Shown one piece after another: positions 46,778 to 57,076 of a stretch of DNA of 64,000 nt. Position 1 is the stretch's first letter. Each line of letters opens with the position of its first letter. The position numbers were made by a program, and so were the translations under genes. The notes below the pieces were generated by a model that was given only the letters and a program-made list of their open reading frames with translations, was not told the origin of the DNA and ran no database searches. Source of the stretch: Gaeumannomyces sp. JS-464 (taxonomy: Eukaryota > Ascomycota > Sordariomycetes > Magnaporthales > Magnaporthaceae); NCBI GenBank assembly GCA_002197995.1, contig NGZR01000002.1:4712001-4776000 (forward strand), read 5' to 3'.

Positions 46778-47592
46778 ATGCCCGGAAAGGCGCGCAGCCG
46801 CGACCGCCCCCTCGGCCTCGGCCTCGTGCAGGTCGCGCCCCTGCTGGTGCCGTTCCTACTGCTGCTCCTCACCCTCGCGCCCTGCCCTGCCCGGGCGCAG
46901 GCGACCACGACGCGGGCGGCGGGCGCGGCGTCGCCGACCATCTACTCGCCGCCGGCGGGGAGCAGGTTCAAGTACAGCGGCTGCTTCAACGAGACGACGG
47001 ACCTGCCCGGCACGGCGCGGGAGCGCGCCCTCGACGGCTCGCACAGGGTCTCGCCCGGCACCATGACGGTCCAGGCCTGCATCGACTTTTGCGGCGGCGG
47101 CGACAAGCCGTTCAAGTACGCCGGCCTCGAGTTTTCCAGGTGAGGACTGCGGATGACTTGGCGGTGGTGGTGGTGGGGACAAGGAGGAGCGGGACGTCGT
47201 CGGGGTGGAGTGGTATATCACCCAAGGCCCATCGAAATTCAAGTCTTCCTGACTGACACCGTGATCTTGTTTTTTTTTCCCTCCAGGGAATGCTGGTGCG
47301 GCAACCGTCTTTCCGTCCTCGCTACCAAATTTGACGACTCGGAATGCAACACGGCCTGCGACGGTGACCAAAAGTCGATATGCGGCGGGCCGATGAAGCT
47401 GTCGGTAGGTTGCCCCAAGCCTGGCGTTACACGAGTGATTTGGTCGTGAAACGAAGAGATGAGCCCAGCTAACCATGTCTATCGCTTTCGTCCTAGGTCT
47501 ACATGAATGGGGCTCCGAGGTCGGCTGCTGGTGTGCCTGTTCTCGTCGCCATCGCCGTTGGGGTCGCCGCGATAATGCGCATACTCACCTAA
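46778..47592 (+). CDS. Small secreted WSC-domain protein, probably GPI-anchored
   Basis: Three exons: 46778-47139, 47287-47404 and 47497-47592 (introns 147 and 92 nt), 191 aa. The N-terminus has a basic start then a hydrophobic signal core (VPFLLLLLTLAP) with likely cleavage after ARA near residue 40. One WSC domain, a fungal glucan- or cell-wall-binding module, begins FKYSGCFNETTDLPG and continues with CIDFCGGG, YAGLEFSRECWCGNRLS and DQKSICGGPMKLSVY; the first intron falls just before ECWCG. The C-terminus is a Ser/Ala linker plus a hydrophobic tail (VPVLVAIAVGVAAIMRIL) with no cytoplasmic domain, which suits a GPI signal better than a sensor-type TM protein. Role in wall binding is inferred. 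Confidence 0.85.
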
Positions 47593-47817
47593 CACCATCT
47601 CTCTTCGAAGAGGGCCCATCACATAGACAACAGACATAGATCTCTATAGAGAAAAATAGTTAGTTATAATGTTTTCGTCAAAAAAAAAATATCAGCGTCA
47701 CAGTTGGCAGCATTTATTTGGCGCATAAATGGATCATAGCGTTTGGATTACGTTGGGGCATCGATATTTATCTGCGCCTGGCCTGCTTCTGTGTGCTCAA
47801 CTGGCCCTGATGGCCCA

Positions 47818-50800
47818 TCACAGCCTCAGTGGGCCGAGTCCTCTCTTCTGCATGGCTTTCTGGACGCTCTTCCGAGCACTTTGTACCATGAGCCGCCACT
47901 GCCTTTTACCCTCGCCCGTGCCTTCGTCTTCCTCGACCAGCCAGTCCAACCAGGCCACCAGGAGCTGCGCCTTCTCCATGTCCCTCTCCTCCAGCACCAC
48001 CCTGGTGAGGTAATCCCCCATGCCCATGTCGCGCTGGTGTGGCCCAGTGTCCAGCGTGTCCTGGTGCCAGAGGTGCAGCATGGTCTTGATCTCAGAGAGG
48101 GATGTTAGCGACTGCTGTGTGAACCCTATCCGCGGCTGACGGTCTGGGAACTTCAGTTTCACTTCCTCCTCCTCCTCCTCCATCATATACTGCAGTCCCA
48201 ATTCTTGTTCTTCCCAGCCTCTTTCTCCCTCTTCTTCGGCTTCTCCCAACTCCTGATCCACATCCATTTCCCTCTCGTTCCTCGGTTCTGCAGTCGCCTC
48301 ATGTCTTGGAGGGATATCAATGGCAACGTCCCCTTGCTGCGCCGCCCGTTGTCGCCGGTGGTCAGCTATTACTTCATTTCGCATTTCCTTTGGAAGCGCG
48401 GCAAGGAATTCCGTATCCATATCCTCTAGGTCGTCGTCGACAGCATCCGAGCTGTTATGATCGCGCCGAGGTACCGTTCTCACGAGGTTCGTTTGGAGCA
48501 GGCCCGCCTCGGCATCATTTTGTCGCTCGCGTGCCCGACTGAGTATGTCTCGGACCCCGCGGCCTCTCTTCGTTGGCGTCGTACGCTGTGGTGGCAAATT
48601 GATTACACGATCCTTTCGAGGTGATTGTGGCAGCAGGGTTTGGCCACTCCGTTGCTTCGAGGCCCCGAGCACCTCAGCCTTTACATCGTCCGGTAGCTGA
48701 TTTAAGACCTCGGGGTCGATGTCCGGGACTACATCGCCCTCACGAGCAGTAGGGCTGCCCGTTCGTGACCTCGAGGCAGCTCTGGACGACGACTCCCGCA
48801 ATATCGACGCGCTGGATGCCTTCTTTTGTGCTAATAGCCTGCTGCGAATATCCTTAGGTAGTGCCGCGACAACCTCGGGGTCAGGATGGGACGGCATGAT
48901 GAACTGGGTTCCATTGACGTTCAGGGGCGTCTTTGCCTGCGAGTCCGCCTCCCTAGCCTTGGTAAGAGCGAGGGCTGGGTGCATAGAGCTAGCACGCGAT
49001 TTACGCGGCGTGACTGGATCAACCGAGATCGGATCCTCGGACATCTCTCGGCTGGACGAGGGTCGTCGCGCGCCGGGCGAAATCGTCTTTGCGGAAGCGG
49101 CGACTCTGCCATCGTCCTCGATGGCGTCGGACTGGGGCTTCTTAGCTGCAGACGGCTTGGCGAAGGCGCCGAATGTGAGCGTCTTCTGGCTGCTCTCTGG
49201 CCCCCCAGCTGAAGTCCCCTTGATCGGCTCTAGCCTGGTCAGGTGTACCCCGATACCCCGTAGATCGCCCGGAGTAAAGTTGAATCCTCTCAGGACGGAG
49301 ACAGCCTCTTTTCCAATGAATTCTGCACTGTAGGTTGCGATACCAAACCCGACAGATTTGTTGAACGTGTCGCATTTCCCGTGCCCGAGATGCTTTGGGG
49401 GGTCTAGCGGAGAATCTGCCGTTCGCCGCATTATCTTCATCGTGAAGCTCTTGCCCTTGACTCCCTCGTTGATCAGCCGCCTCTCCAGCTCTTTGCACAG
49501 GTTCATGACGAAGTCCTCAGCCTCCTGCTGATTGACAAACCGGATGCCCCAGTTGACTTCGGCCGAAACCGATTTTCTCAGGGGCTGATCGCCAACCTCG
49601 ACCTTATCGATCCCGCGCGCGTATTCCCAGAGCCTCTCGCCTGTCTTTGGGCCAAGGATCGCGACGAGTTTGTTCCTTGATAGGTCTCGCACATCCTTGA
49701 CAAGCCTAACGCCAATTTCTTCCAGTTTGCCCTTGATGCTGTAGGACACGCCGGGGAGACTCTCGACATTCACCTCGCCAATCAGGGTGAGAATTTCCTC
49801 TGGCTTCACCTGATACTGTCCAGCAGGCTTGGCTTTTCTCAGCGCAACCTTGGCCATGAGGATGTTTGGTCCAATGCCAACAGAGACGTCGCAGTCTGTC
49901 CTCCGCTTGATCTCGTTCCGCAGGCCCAATGCTATCTCGTCTGCCTTCCTGCTCTCTCCAGACGCTGCCCTCGTCAAGGCCGACTCCGCTGGAACCCGAT
50001 TCGCTCAGAACAATGTTTGTGATGTCGACCAGAGCCTCGTCGACGCTGACGCTCTGGACGACACCATCAACACCCAAGATGGCTTCGTAGAACAGCTGGC
50101 TCGCTTCCTCGTATGCGGGAAAGTCGTACGGGAGAACCTTGATGGTGGGACACAGTTCGAGAGCACGCTTCATCCACATGCCATTTTTGACACCAAACTC
50201 TCGGGCCGGGTAATTGCACGAGGCGATTTCAGAGCCCGTTCCGGTGCTGTGAGCCACAACAGCCGGTTTCGCCTTGTACTCCGGCGCGCTCTTGAGGGAG
50301 ACAGCGCAGAAAAAGCTGTCAAAATCGACATGCATGACGTAGCGGCGGGACCCGGGCTTGCGCTTGGTCGTTTTTGCGGGATTTCCCTTGTCTGCTGCCA
50401 TTTTTTGCATCTTGGATTTGAGTTCAGCTTTCCAGGTCGACAGGTGATGGAGACGCGACTCCGAGTAGAACTGCTTCAAGAAGTCTGGGTTTGCCGTCGA
50501 CGACTTCCAGATCTTGGGGTCTTTTAAAAGCATGGCGTTATGCTCCTCCGATGTCATAGGCTTCCGAGCTGGTCGATTACCGTTGTCCTCAGGGGCCACC
50601 TCCCGCTGCTGAATTTCGGGTTGTACTTCGCCCGGACCGGTATGCGGCTTCGAGGTCGCATCGGCATTTTCGATCCGGGCCGCGACGCCGGCATCATGGT
50701 TATCAACCGCAGCCATGACGCGAGCGGGCTGTCTTGGCTTGAGTGGTATCAACGGCGTTGCAGGACTCGGCGAAGATAGACTTGTGATATCCGTCATGTC

Positions 50801-51508
50801 GTGATCACGGTTCGCGTTCTCCGGCCCGTCATTGCCTGCCCTCCTTTCCAGCAACACGGAAGACCCCGAGCGTGGCGTGGCAGAGGTAGGGCTGGAAGAG
50901 GTGGCAGACATGTACTCTGCGGCCCGCTTCTGCAGCTGCTTGGTGTAGAAACTGTCTTGGGTATGCTCTCGATAGCCAAGCTGTGACTTCTGGGATGCTT
51001 CTGCGAGCACCTTCCCACCGTCGAACTTGAGCGTCTTCTGGCCAGGTCCCTCGTCGAAGACGCGGTAGTCTTGCCATGGCAGCAGCTTGCCGGCACTGAT
51101 CGAGTCGACAACCCATTGAGGCTTGACCATGCGATACCTGTTGTAGTCGACGACCTTTTTAGGCGGAAGGACCGAGGCGATAATGTGGGTGGCCATGGTC
51201 TTGGAGTCTAGATACTGCAGAAACCCGGCGCCATGTTGGACCAACTCCTTGTGCAGGACCTGCAGAGGCGGCTGCGTGTAGCCCATGACGTGGGCGACAA
51301 CACCCTTGAAGATCTGTGGCGTGTCGGGAGGGGCGTTTGCGCGAATCTCTGCGTCAAGGTTCTGGAGCTTGATCTTCTTCCGCCGGAAGTAGTCGCTAAG
51401 CCCGCCAAAAGTGCTTGCTTCATACTCCTCGCCAGTCTCGTCGGTAAATTTATGCTTCTCGATCCGCTTCCGCACCGCGGCCGAGTTTTGCTCGAGACGG
51501 CTGCCCAT
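47818..51508 (-). CDS. REV1: DNA repair protein REV1, Y-family deoxycytidyl transferase
   Basis: Translesion polymerase that inserts dC opposite abasic sites and scaffolds Pol zeta. Start MGSRLEQNSAAV at 51508. BRCT domain lies at about residues 62-155 (FKGVVAHVMGYT, WVVDSISAGKLLPWQDYRVF). The palm starts near 388 with HVDFDSFFCAVSL (catalytic Asp 395) and SVDEALVDIT (Asp 490, Glu 491). Little-finger and thumb blocks follow (VSVGIGPNILMAKVALRKAKPAGQ). The C-terminal half has three UBM-like ubiquitin-binding motifs at about 48839-48888, 48669-48722 and 48374-48417 (for example DPEVVAALPKDI) and a Rev1 C-terminal domain ending QKRGLGPLRL. One frame break near 49941-49955 fits loss of 2 nt from a GAGAAG sequence (WREQE to KADEIA). 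Allowing for it, the protein is 1230 aa without introns. Confidence 0.93.
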
Positions 51509-52013
51509 GGTGGATGGGAGTTAAGGATTGCGATAAGCTAGCGGGAGTGGTAGAAGGCCTGGCAATGCCATAACTGTTCATGTCTGCTCAGGCAGGCGAC
51601 GGAACCATCCGAGGCTGGGCTGCGGGACATCGGGGGCGCTCATGCCTGTTGCCTGATGTGCCTAGGAGGTTCGGCGATACGAAGCTAAAACACGAAAGCT
51701 TGACTTCGCCGGGAACTCCGGAAATCGGAAATCGCGCGAGGTGTGCTGAGCGCGTTGAGTGGTTTGGGTCTGGGGTGGCGCGCGACGTCACATAATCTGT
51801 CACGGGGGCACGTGCATCGGCGCCCCACTCTATCAATGGCTGGAACCCCAGCACGTCCAACTGCGTTGAACGGGCAGGCAACCGGACCCACCGACGCGCC
51901 GGCCAATCTTGAACTTCGCGGAATGCGTGCCGGACTTGTCGCCTCGACTCCGGATTCCTGACCCCCGCGGCGTCGACCCCGTCAGACTACGACTTCTGAG
52001 CTCAATCGCAAAC
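51509..52013. promoter_or_regulatory. Shared divergent promoter region, REV1 / RED homologue
   Basis: 505 bp between divergent starts. It contains a GACGTCA element at 51784-51790 and a CACGTG E-box at 51809-51814. Whether either is used is unknown. Confidence 0.5.
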
Positions 52014-53663
52014 ATGAACAACAATCAGTTTCGCAGGCTGGTGAATACCAACACCGGCGGATCGTCAACAAACGCCTCTAATGCCGCTTCTTCCGGCGGC
52101 GCAAAGCCCACCGTGGCCGCCGCCCTGGGTTCGAGGCTGAAATCGAGCATCCCCATGACCCCGCGATCGCTGGGCATGAACACTCAAAACCTCTTTGCCA
52201 AGCAGCTCGCGGAACGCGACCAGGCCGAACACCCCCAGAAGCGACTCCGAACATCGGCACCGAAAGGGAGCAAGCTCGCTCATGGCTACGTCGACAGGGC
52301 CAGGATCAGGCAAGAGCAGGAGGAGGCCGAGGCCCGCGCCGCCAAGCTCCGCACCCTCGAGCAGTCCTTTGAGAGAGGCGAGATCGACGGAGGACACGTA
52401 CAAAGGAGAAGAGACGAGGTGGGCGATGCAAAGTTGCCGAGCAACGTCCCCTCTAAGGGTCTCGACTTCGAGCTACTAGCCAAGGCGCGCAAGGGCGAAA
52501 CTGAACCTGAAGAGGAATCGCCGGAGGACACCTCGAATGACGGTGCCGCGCAAGATACCGCTGTTGGTGTTGACCTCGACGATGCTCTTGAGCAACTAGA
52601 AGGGGCAGCGGTGCAAGCGGTCACAAGGAAAAGACTCAAAAGAAGGGCCAGCTGTCTACCAAGGCAGTTGGCCCTGGCGGGAGGCGCACACGGGACCAAC
52701 TTCTTGCCGAGCTGAAGGCGTCGAGAGAAGCCGCCAAGGCAAAGGAGAAGTCTGCGTTAGGCAACAAATTCAAAAAGATTGGAGCACAAAAGACCCCGGC
52801 ACAAGGATAGAGCGGGACAGCAAAGGCAGGGAGGTCATGATCATCGTTGATGAAGACGGCCATGAGAAGCGCAAGGTCCGGAAGGTCGTCAAGGACGACG
52901 CCCCTGCCGAAAAACCCGAACCGGCCGTCGAAAAGAAAACCGAGGTACTTGGAATGGAAGTTCCCGAGTTTTACAGGAAAAAGCAAGAGAGCTGGAGGCG
53001 AGGAAGCAGGAGGAGGACGATGATGACATTTTTGCTGATGTCGGAGAGTACAACCCGCTTGCCGGAATGGACTCTGGCTCGGATGATGATAGCTCCGAGG
53101 AAGGAGAGGCCGCCTCCAATGAGGGAGGTTCGAGAAAGAGAGGTATTGAGGATATCTCGGTGGATAGGACAGACGCGAACAACAAAGCATCTGAGTCCGC
53201 ACCAGCGCCCAAGAAGCCCGAGGCACCACCAGCAGCACCCAAAAACTACTTCCAACATTCCAAGACTGGCCTGGTCTCGGAAGAATCTCGGAACATCACA
53301 GCAGCCAACGACCCTGCAGTCCTGGCCGCTCTACGGAAGGCCAAGGCACTCAACGCCGAAGCCAAGTCGGAAGAGGAGAAGCAGGCGGCCGAGAGGGAAG
53401 CACGTCTCAAGAAGATGTTGCAGGACAGCAACAGGGATACAGAGGACCTGGATATGGGCTTCGGCACCAACAGGCTGGAAGACGAAGCGGACATGGAGGA
53501 GCGTGACATTAAGCTATCCGTGTGGGGTGATGAAGGCGACGAAGGGCAAGGTGGCGGCGGCAAGGCGAAGAGGAAACGCGGGGGCAAGAAACGCAAAGGA
53601 GACGTCAACAGCGCGGCTGACGTGTTGCAGGTTCTGGAGCGCCGGAAAGCGGCGGAGTCGTAG
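52014..53663 (+). CDS. RED/IK-like spliceosomal factor homologue
   Basis: Fungal homologue of human RED (IK)/SMU-2, a B-complex spliceosome component. Start chosen at 52014 (MNNNQFRRLVNT) because the sequence becomes family-like there; the upstream in-frame ATG at 51909 gives UTR-like residues. Recognisable blocks: SSIPMTPRSLGMN, FAKQLAERDQAEHPQK, GYVDRARIRQEQEEAEARAA, KGLDFELLAKARKGE, REVMIIVDEDGHEKRKVRKV, LGMEVPEFYRKK, NYFQHSKTGLVSEESRN, DMGFGTNRLED and a final lysine-rich segment before NSAADVLQVLERRK. Three one-base losses break the frame: A-run at about 52627-52632, CCCCGG at 52794-52800 and A-run 52978-52982. With them the protein is 550 aa. It is strongly charged with predicted coils; nuclear, by family. 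Confidence 0.88.
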
Positions 53664-54116
53664 TCTTTCCGCATCTATCCTCTGAAGGCATCACGGTATC
53701 CCTCCGCGGTACTCACAAATATGGCCAATGTGCCAATGTCTCGCGGGGAGTAGTGTGGTCTTGTACCTGGCGGCCTGACTGAATTCAGGGTGCAGTGATT
53801 GGGCTTTCAGGGGAACCAGTGACCCTAACCCTTCAATGTGGACCACAGATCACACGTCACAAGTCACACGTCACCGACGCCTGCTGCAATGACAGCAGGC
53901 TCACTCCACCGTCGGCGTGGGCTGCTGAGAAAATGCCGGCATTTACCGATCCCCTGATTGCGTTAGTTTCACCCTTCATTTATTACCATGTTCTTGTCTG
54001 CCAAACATGCGCTGCTAGCGACCTTGATCAACTGATTCCTGCTTGATTACTCCTTTTTCAATCTCTTGCATTCACACCCGCCGAATGCCGTGAATTCGGA
54101 CGAACCGTCTCCCGCC
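53664..54116. other. Intergenic region
   Basis: About 450 bp between the RED homologue stop and the next start; holds a 3' UTR and promoter. A short direct repeat of CACACGTCAC/CAAGTCACACGTC type occurs at about 53850-53876. No gene. Confidence 0.55.
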
Positions 54117-55434
54117 ATGTCAACCACAAGGCTGACTTTCTTGTACCCGCACCTTTTCCGTGCCCCTCGTCTCGGCGAGTCGGCGTCGCAAGCAACACAG
54201 CTGGCGCGCCGGAGCACAGCACGGAAAACCGCACAAGTCGGAAGACGCATACGAGGCGCGCGCTTCGCCTCAGCGACCTCGCCGAAGCAGTCCACCTTTG
54301 TCTCCCGGCATGGCAAGGCTGTCGAGCCGATGCCGCTGGGCGGCGGCGCCGACACAACTGCCCCACCGTCCAAGTTAAGGGGAGAAATAGCCCAGACGAG
54401 GAGACACAAGCGCGCTGAGCCCAAGCCGAGGCCGACAGCAGCATTCGAGAGGGGCTCGAACGGGGACGCGACAATGGACCAGACGGTCCGCGCCGGGACC
54501 GCTGCCGCCTCCGGCCTTCCGCCTGTCATCGAGCTGGGTGCTCCCGTGCAGCCGCCCCCACAGCAGCCCGACCTGACGTCCGCCGATGGCGGCGCCAAGA
54601 AGCACGCGAACGGTCCGATGGACGCAATACTGCACATGGGCGCGCCCGAATCGATCAAGAAACCGCCGCCTCACCTGACGCCGCCGCCGTACCTGCACCA
54701 TTTCGACACGTACTCGCTCGTCAAGCGGCTCGAGACGGGAGGATACACACAGGAGCAGTCCATCACGGCCATGAAGGCGGTGCGGGCTCTGCTGGCGCAG
54801 AACTTGGATGTTGCGCAGGAGGAGCTCGTCAGCCGGCGCGACGTGGACAATGAGACGTACCTGTTCCGCGCCGCGTGCTCGGAGCTCAGCACCGAGGTCA
54901 AGAACAATCGCCGGATCGCCGACGAGCAGATGCGCCAGCAGCGCACGCACATTCAGCACGAGGTCGACATCGCCACGCAGTCGCTCAACCAGGAGCTGCT
55001 GACGCTAAATGATAGCGTCAAGGGCATGTTTAACGACCGGAGGATGGCGGTTCGGGAGGAGCAGAAGGCGGCCGAGAGCGTTGTATGTGGGCGGAGTCTA
55101 CACTTTCTTTGCCGTCTACCTAGTTATATGTTCGCTTTGCTAACCTGATTCCCAGATTCAACAAATCCACTACAAGATGAGTGTCAAATTGACCAGCGAC
55201 GCAAAATCCGATATCGAAGGTCTGCGCTGGGTCCTTATTCGTAGGGGCATCCTTGGCCTCATCTTCATGGGTCTCATATCCGTCGGCGGCCTTCGGTACG
55301 TTAGCTACATCAACCATGAGAAGCAGACGCGCGCCAAGAAACTGGCCGAGGACGCCGAAGTGCGCCGGAGGAACGACGGCAAGATGGACCACAGCTCGGC
55401 GCCAGACGCCGCAGGGATTCTAGCCGCAAACTGA
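54117..55434 (+). CDS. DUF1640 / MCUR1-FMP32 family mitochondrial coiled-coil protein
   Basis: Mitochondrial inner-membrane coiled-coil protein; the metazoan members regulate the calcium uniporter or assembly factors, and the fungal role is less clear. Exon 1 is 54117-55082, intron 55083-55155 (73 nt, GTATGT...CCCAG), exon 2 is 55156-55434; 414 aa. The start at 54117 gives MSTTRLTFLYPHLFRAPRLG, a basic presequence. The central region is Pro/Ala-rich. The family core starts HFDTYSLVKRLETGGYTQEQ and runs through SITAMKAVRALLAQNLDVAQ to a long coiled coil (about 54900-55080 and the start of exon 2). Exon 2 encodes a transmembrane helix (ILGLIFMGLISVGGLRYVSY) near the C-terminus, as in the family. 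No frame break. Confidence 0.88.
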
Positions 55435-55876
55435 AGACGATTATGGATGGAGGTTCCACAAACGGGTGCCGACCTGCCCACCAACTCACCACTGCTTCGA
55501 GATTCCCTTTGTAATTTGGAGCCGGTACTGTTCACGGTATAGAGAGATACCCAGGTACATGCACTTAGACGGTTGATGCCCAACAGACCTACCACTTTCA
55601 GTAAGAGTTGCGTTTTGTTTGGCTTCTGCGTGCTCTGAGTTGATCCAAATCCTGTGGCCCCTGATGGGCGAGGCCAGGGGTTAGCTGCGGGTAAAAATGG
55701 GCCATGCATCAACTCAAGCCAACCACCCGCGACCAAACTCTTATCTTATCAACTCCGTGGGGCGCTTTTTTTTTTCCTCGGCGCGCAATGGCGGCCGCAA
55801 GACGCCGATTCCTTGCGCCGCCATTTCCCCTGCTACCACATCCATCAGAGAAGATCGAGGAGAAGCCGTCGACAAA
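55435..55876. other. Intergenic region
   Basis: About 440 bp between the DUF1640 gene stop and the NIP7 start codon. T-run near 55767-55777 in the likely NIP7 promoter. No gene. Confidence 0.55.
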
Positions 55877-56791
55877 ATGAGGCCCCTTACGGACACGGAA
55901 ACGCAGACCCTGCTGGCCAAACTGGCCAATTACACCGGCAACTCCCTCAAGAGCCTAATTGCGCCGCTCGAGGACGGCGACAGATATGTGTTTCGCCTTC
56001 ACAAAGACCGAGTGTACGTCCAACTCGGCGGGGACCTGGCCGCTCTTTACACATCCTCCGAGGCTCCTTTTTGTCTGAGAGTGACGGCTGAACGGCTGAC
56101 CGAGCCTGGATGTGCTAGGTACTATGTGAGGCTCAGCATAGCCAACCTGGCGACCTCGATCGCGAGGGAGAAGCTCATGTCGCTGGGCACCTGCCTCGGC
56201 AAGTTCACCAAGGTGAGATGGACCCGCGCCTGAAGCTCTGCGGACCCCTCGGTGCTATGCGAACGCGGTTATGCTAATGAAGTGCCCACGCCGCCCTACG
56301 TTGTAGTCTGGCAAGTTCCGTCTGCACATCACCGCCCGTGAGTCTCGCGCAAACACCCCCCGCCCTCTACGTCCGCCGCGCAGGCCGATTTACTCACCAT
56401 CCATCGCCTCAGTGTCGATTCTCTCAGAGCATGCCCGCTACAAGATATGGGTCCGGTCCAACGGCGAGATGCCCTTCCTTTACGGCGGCAACAGTAGGCA
56501 CGCCCAACAGATCATCGTTCCCACAGCTTTGTCGCCGATCGTCGTGGCTAACCTCCCTTGTCCTTGGCCCCTCTAGTCGTCAAGGCCCACGTCGGTCGCC
56601 AGACGGACGACTGCCCCGAGCACCAGGGAATCGTCGTCTACAACATGCAGGACGTCCCCCTCGGCTTCGGCTTGACCGCAAAGAGCACCGCCGACGCAAG
56701 GCGCCTGGACCCTACTGGTATCACATGTTTCCGGCAGGCCGACTGCGGCGAGTACCTCCGGGACGAGGACACTCTCTTTGCCACTGGTTAA
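55877..56791 (+). CDS. NIP7: 60S ribosome biogenesis factor NIP7 (PUA domain)
   Basis: Required for 27S pre-rRNA processing; nucleolar. Proposed exons: 55877-56013, 56119-56212, 56307-56337, 56413-56493 and 56577-56791, giving 185 aa, the normal NIP7 length. The first intron (56014-56118, GTACGT...GCTAG) is 105 nt, a multiple of three with no in-frame stop; without removing it the protein gains 35 residues inside a conserved block. Removing it restores KDRVYYVRLSIANLATSIAR. The rest is highly conserved: LMSLGTCLGKFTK, SGKFRLHITALSILSEHARY, NGEMPFLYGGN, VKAHVGRQTDDCPEHQG, DVPLGFGLTAKSTADAR and RQADCGEYLRDEDTLF. The C-terminal half is the PUA domain. Exon 3 is only 31 nt. It converges with the glutamate 5-kinase gene. 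Confidence 0.93.
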
Positions 56792-57076
56792 AGCATGGGT
56801 GTCTTTCGTTGTTGGAAAGCTCTCCGCTTGGGGAGGATATTAAAAACACAAGCCGAAGAAAGGGTCGGAGTCGCGGCGTTCGGGAATTTGTTTCATTTCT
56901 GGGTCATTATCATCTGGCAAAAGCGATAATAAAAAAATAGTGCCGTCCTGTAGATACCAAACCACCAACCCAAACAGATCTTTGCAAAACATGTCATTCC
57001 CTTCCTCTGCTGTGTGTCGCTCCTCCCACTGTCTACCCAAGATCCGAGCTCGTGCCGGGGCGCACACCTCAGTTGT

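Noticed and set aside
49941..49955. Programmed ribosomal frameshifting in REV1 (and in other broken genes)
   Set aside because: No slippery heptamer or stop-adjacent pause context recurs; breaks differ in sequence and lie in many unrelated housekeeping genes, which favours sequence error.
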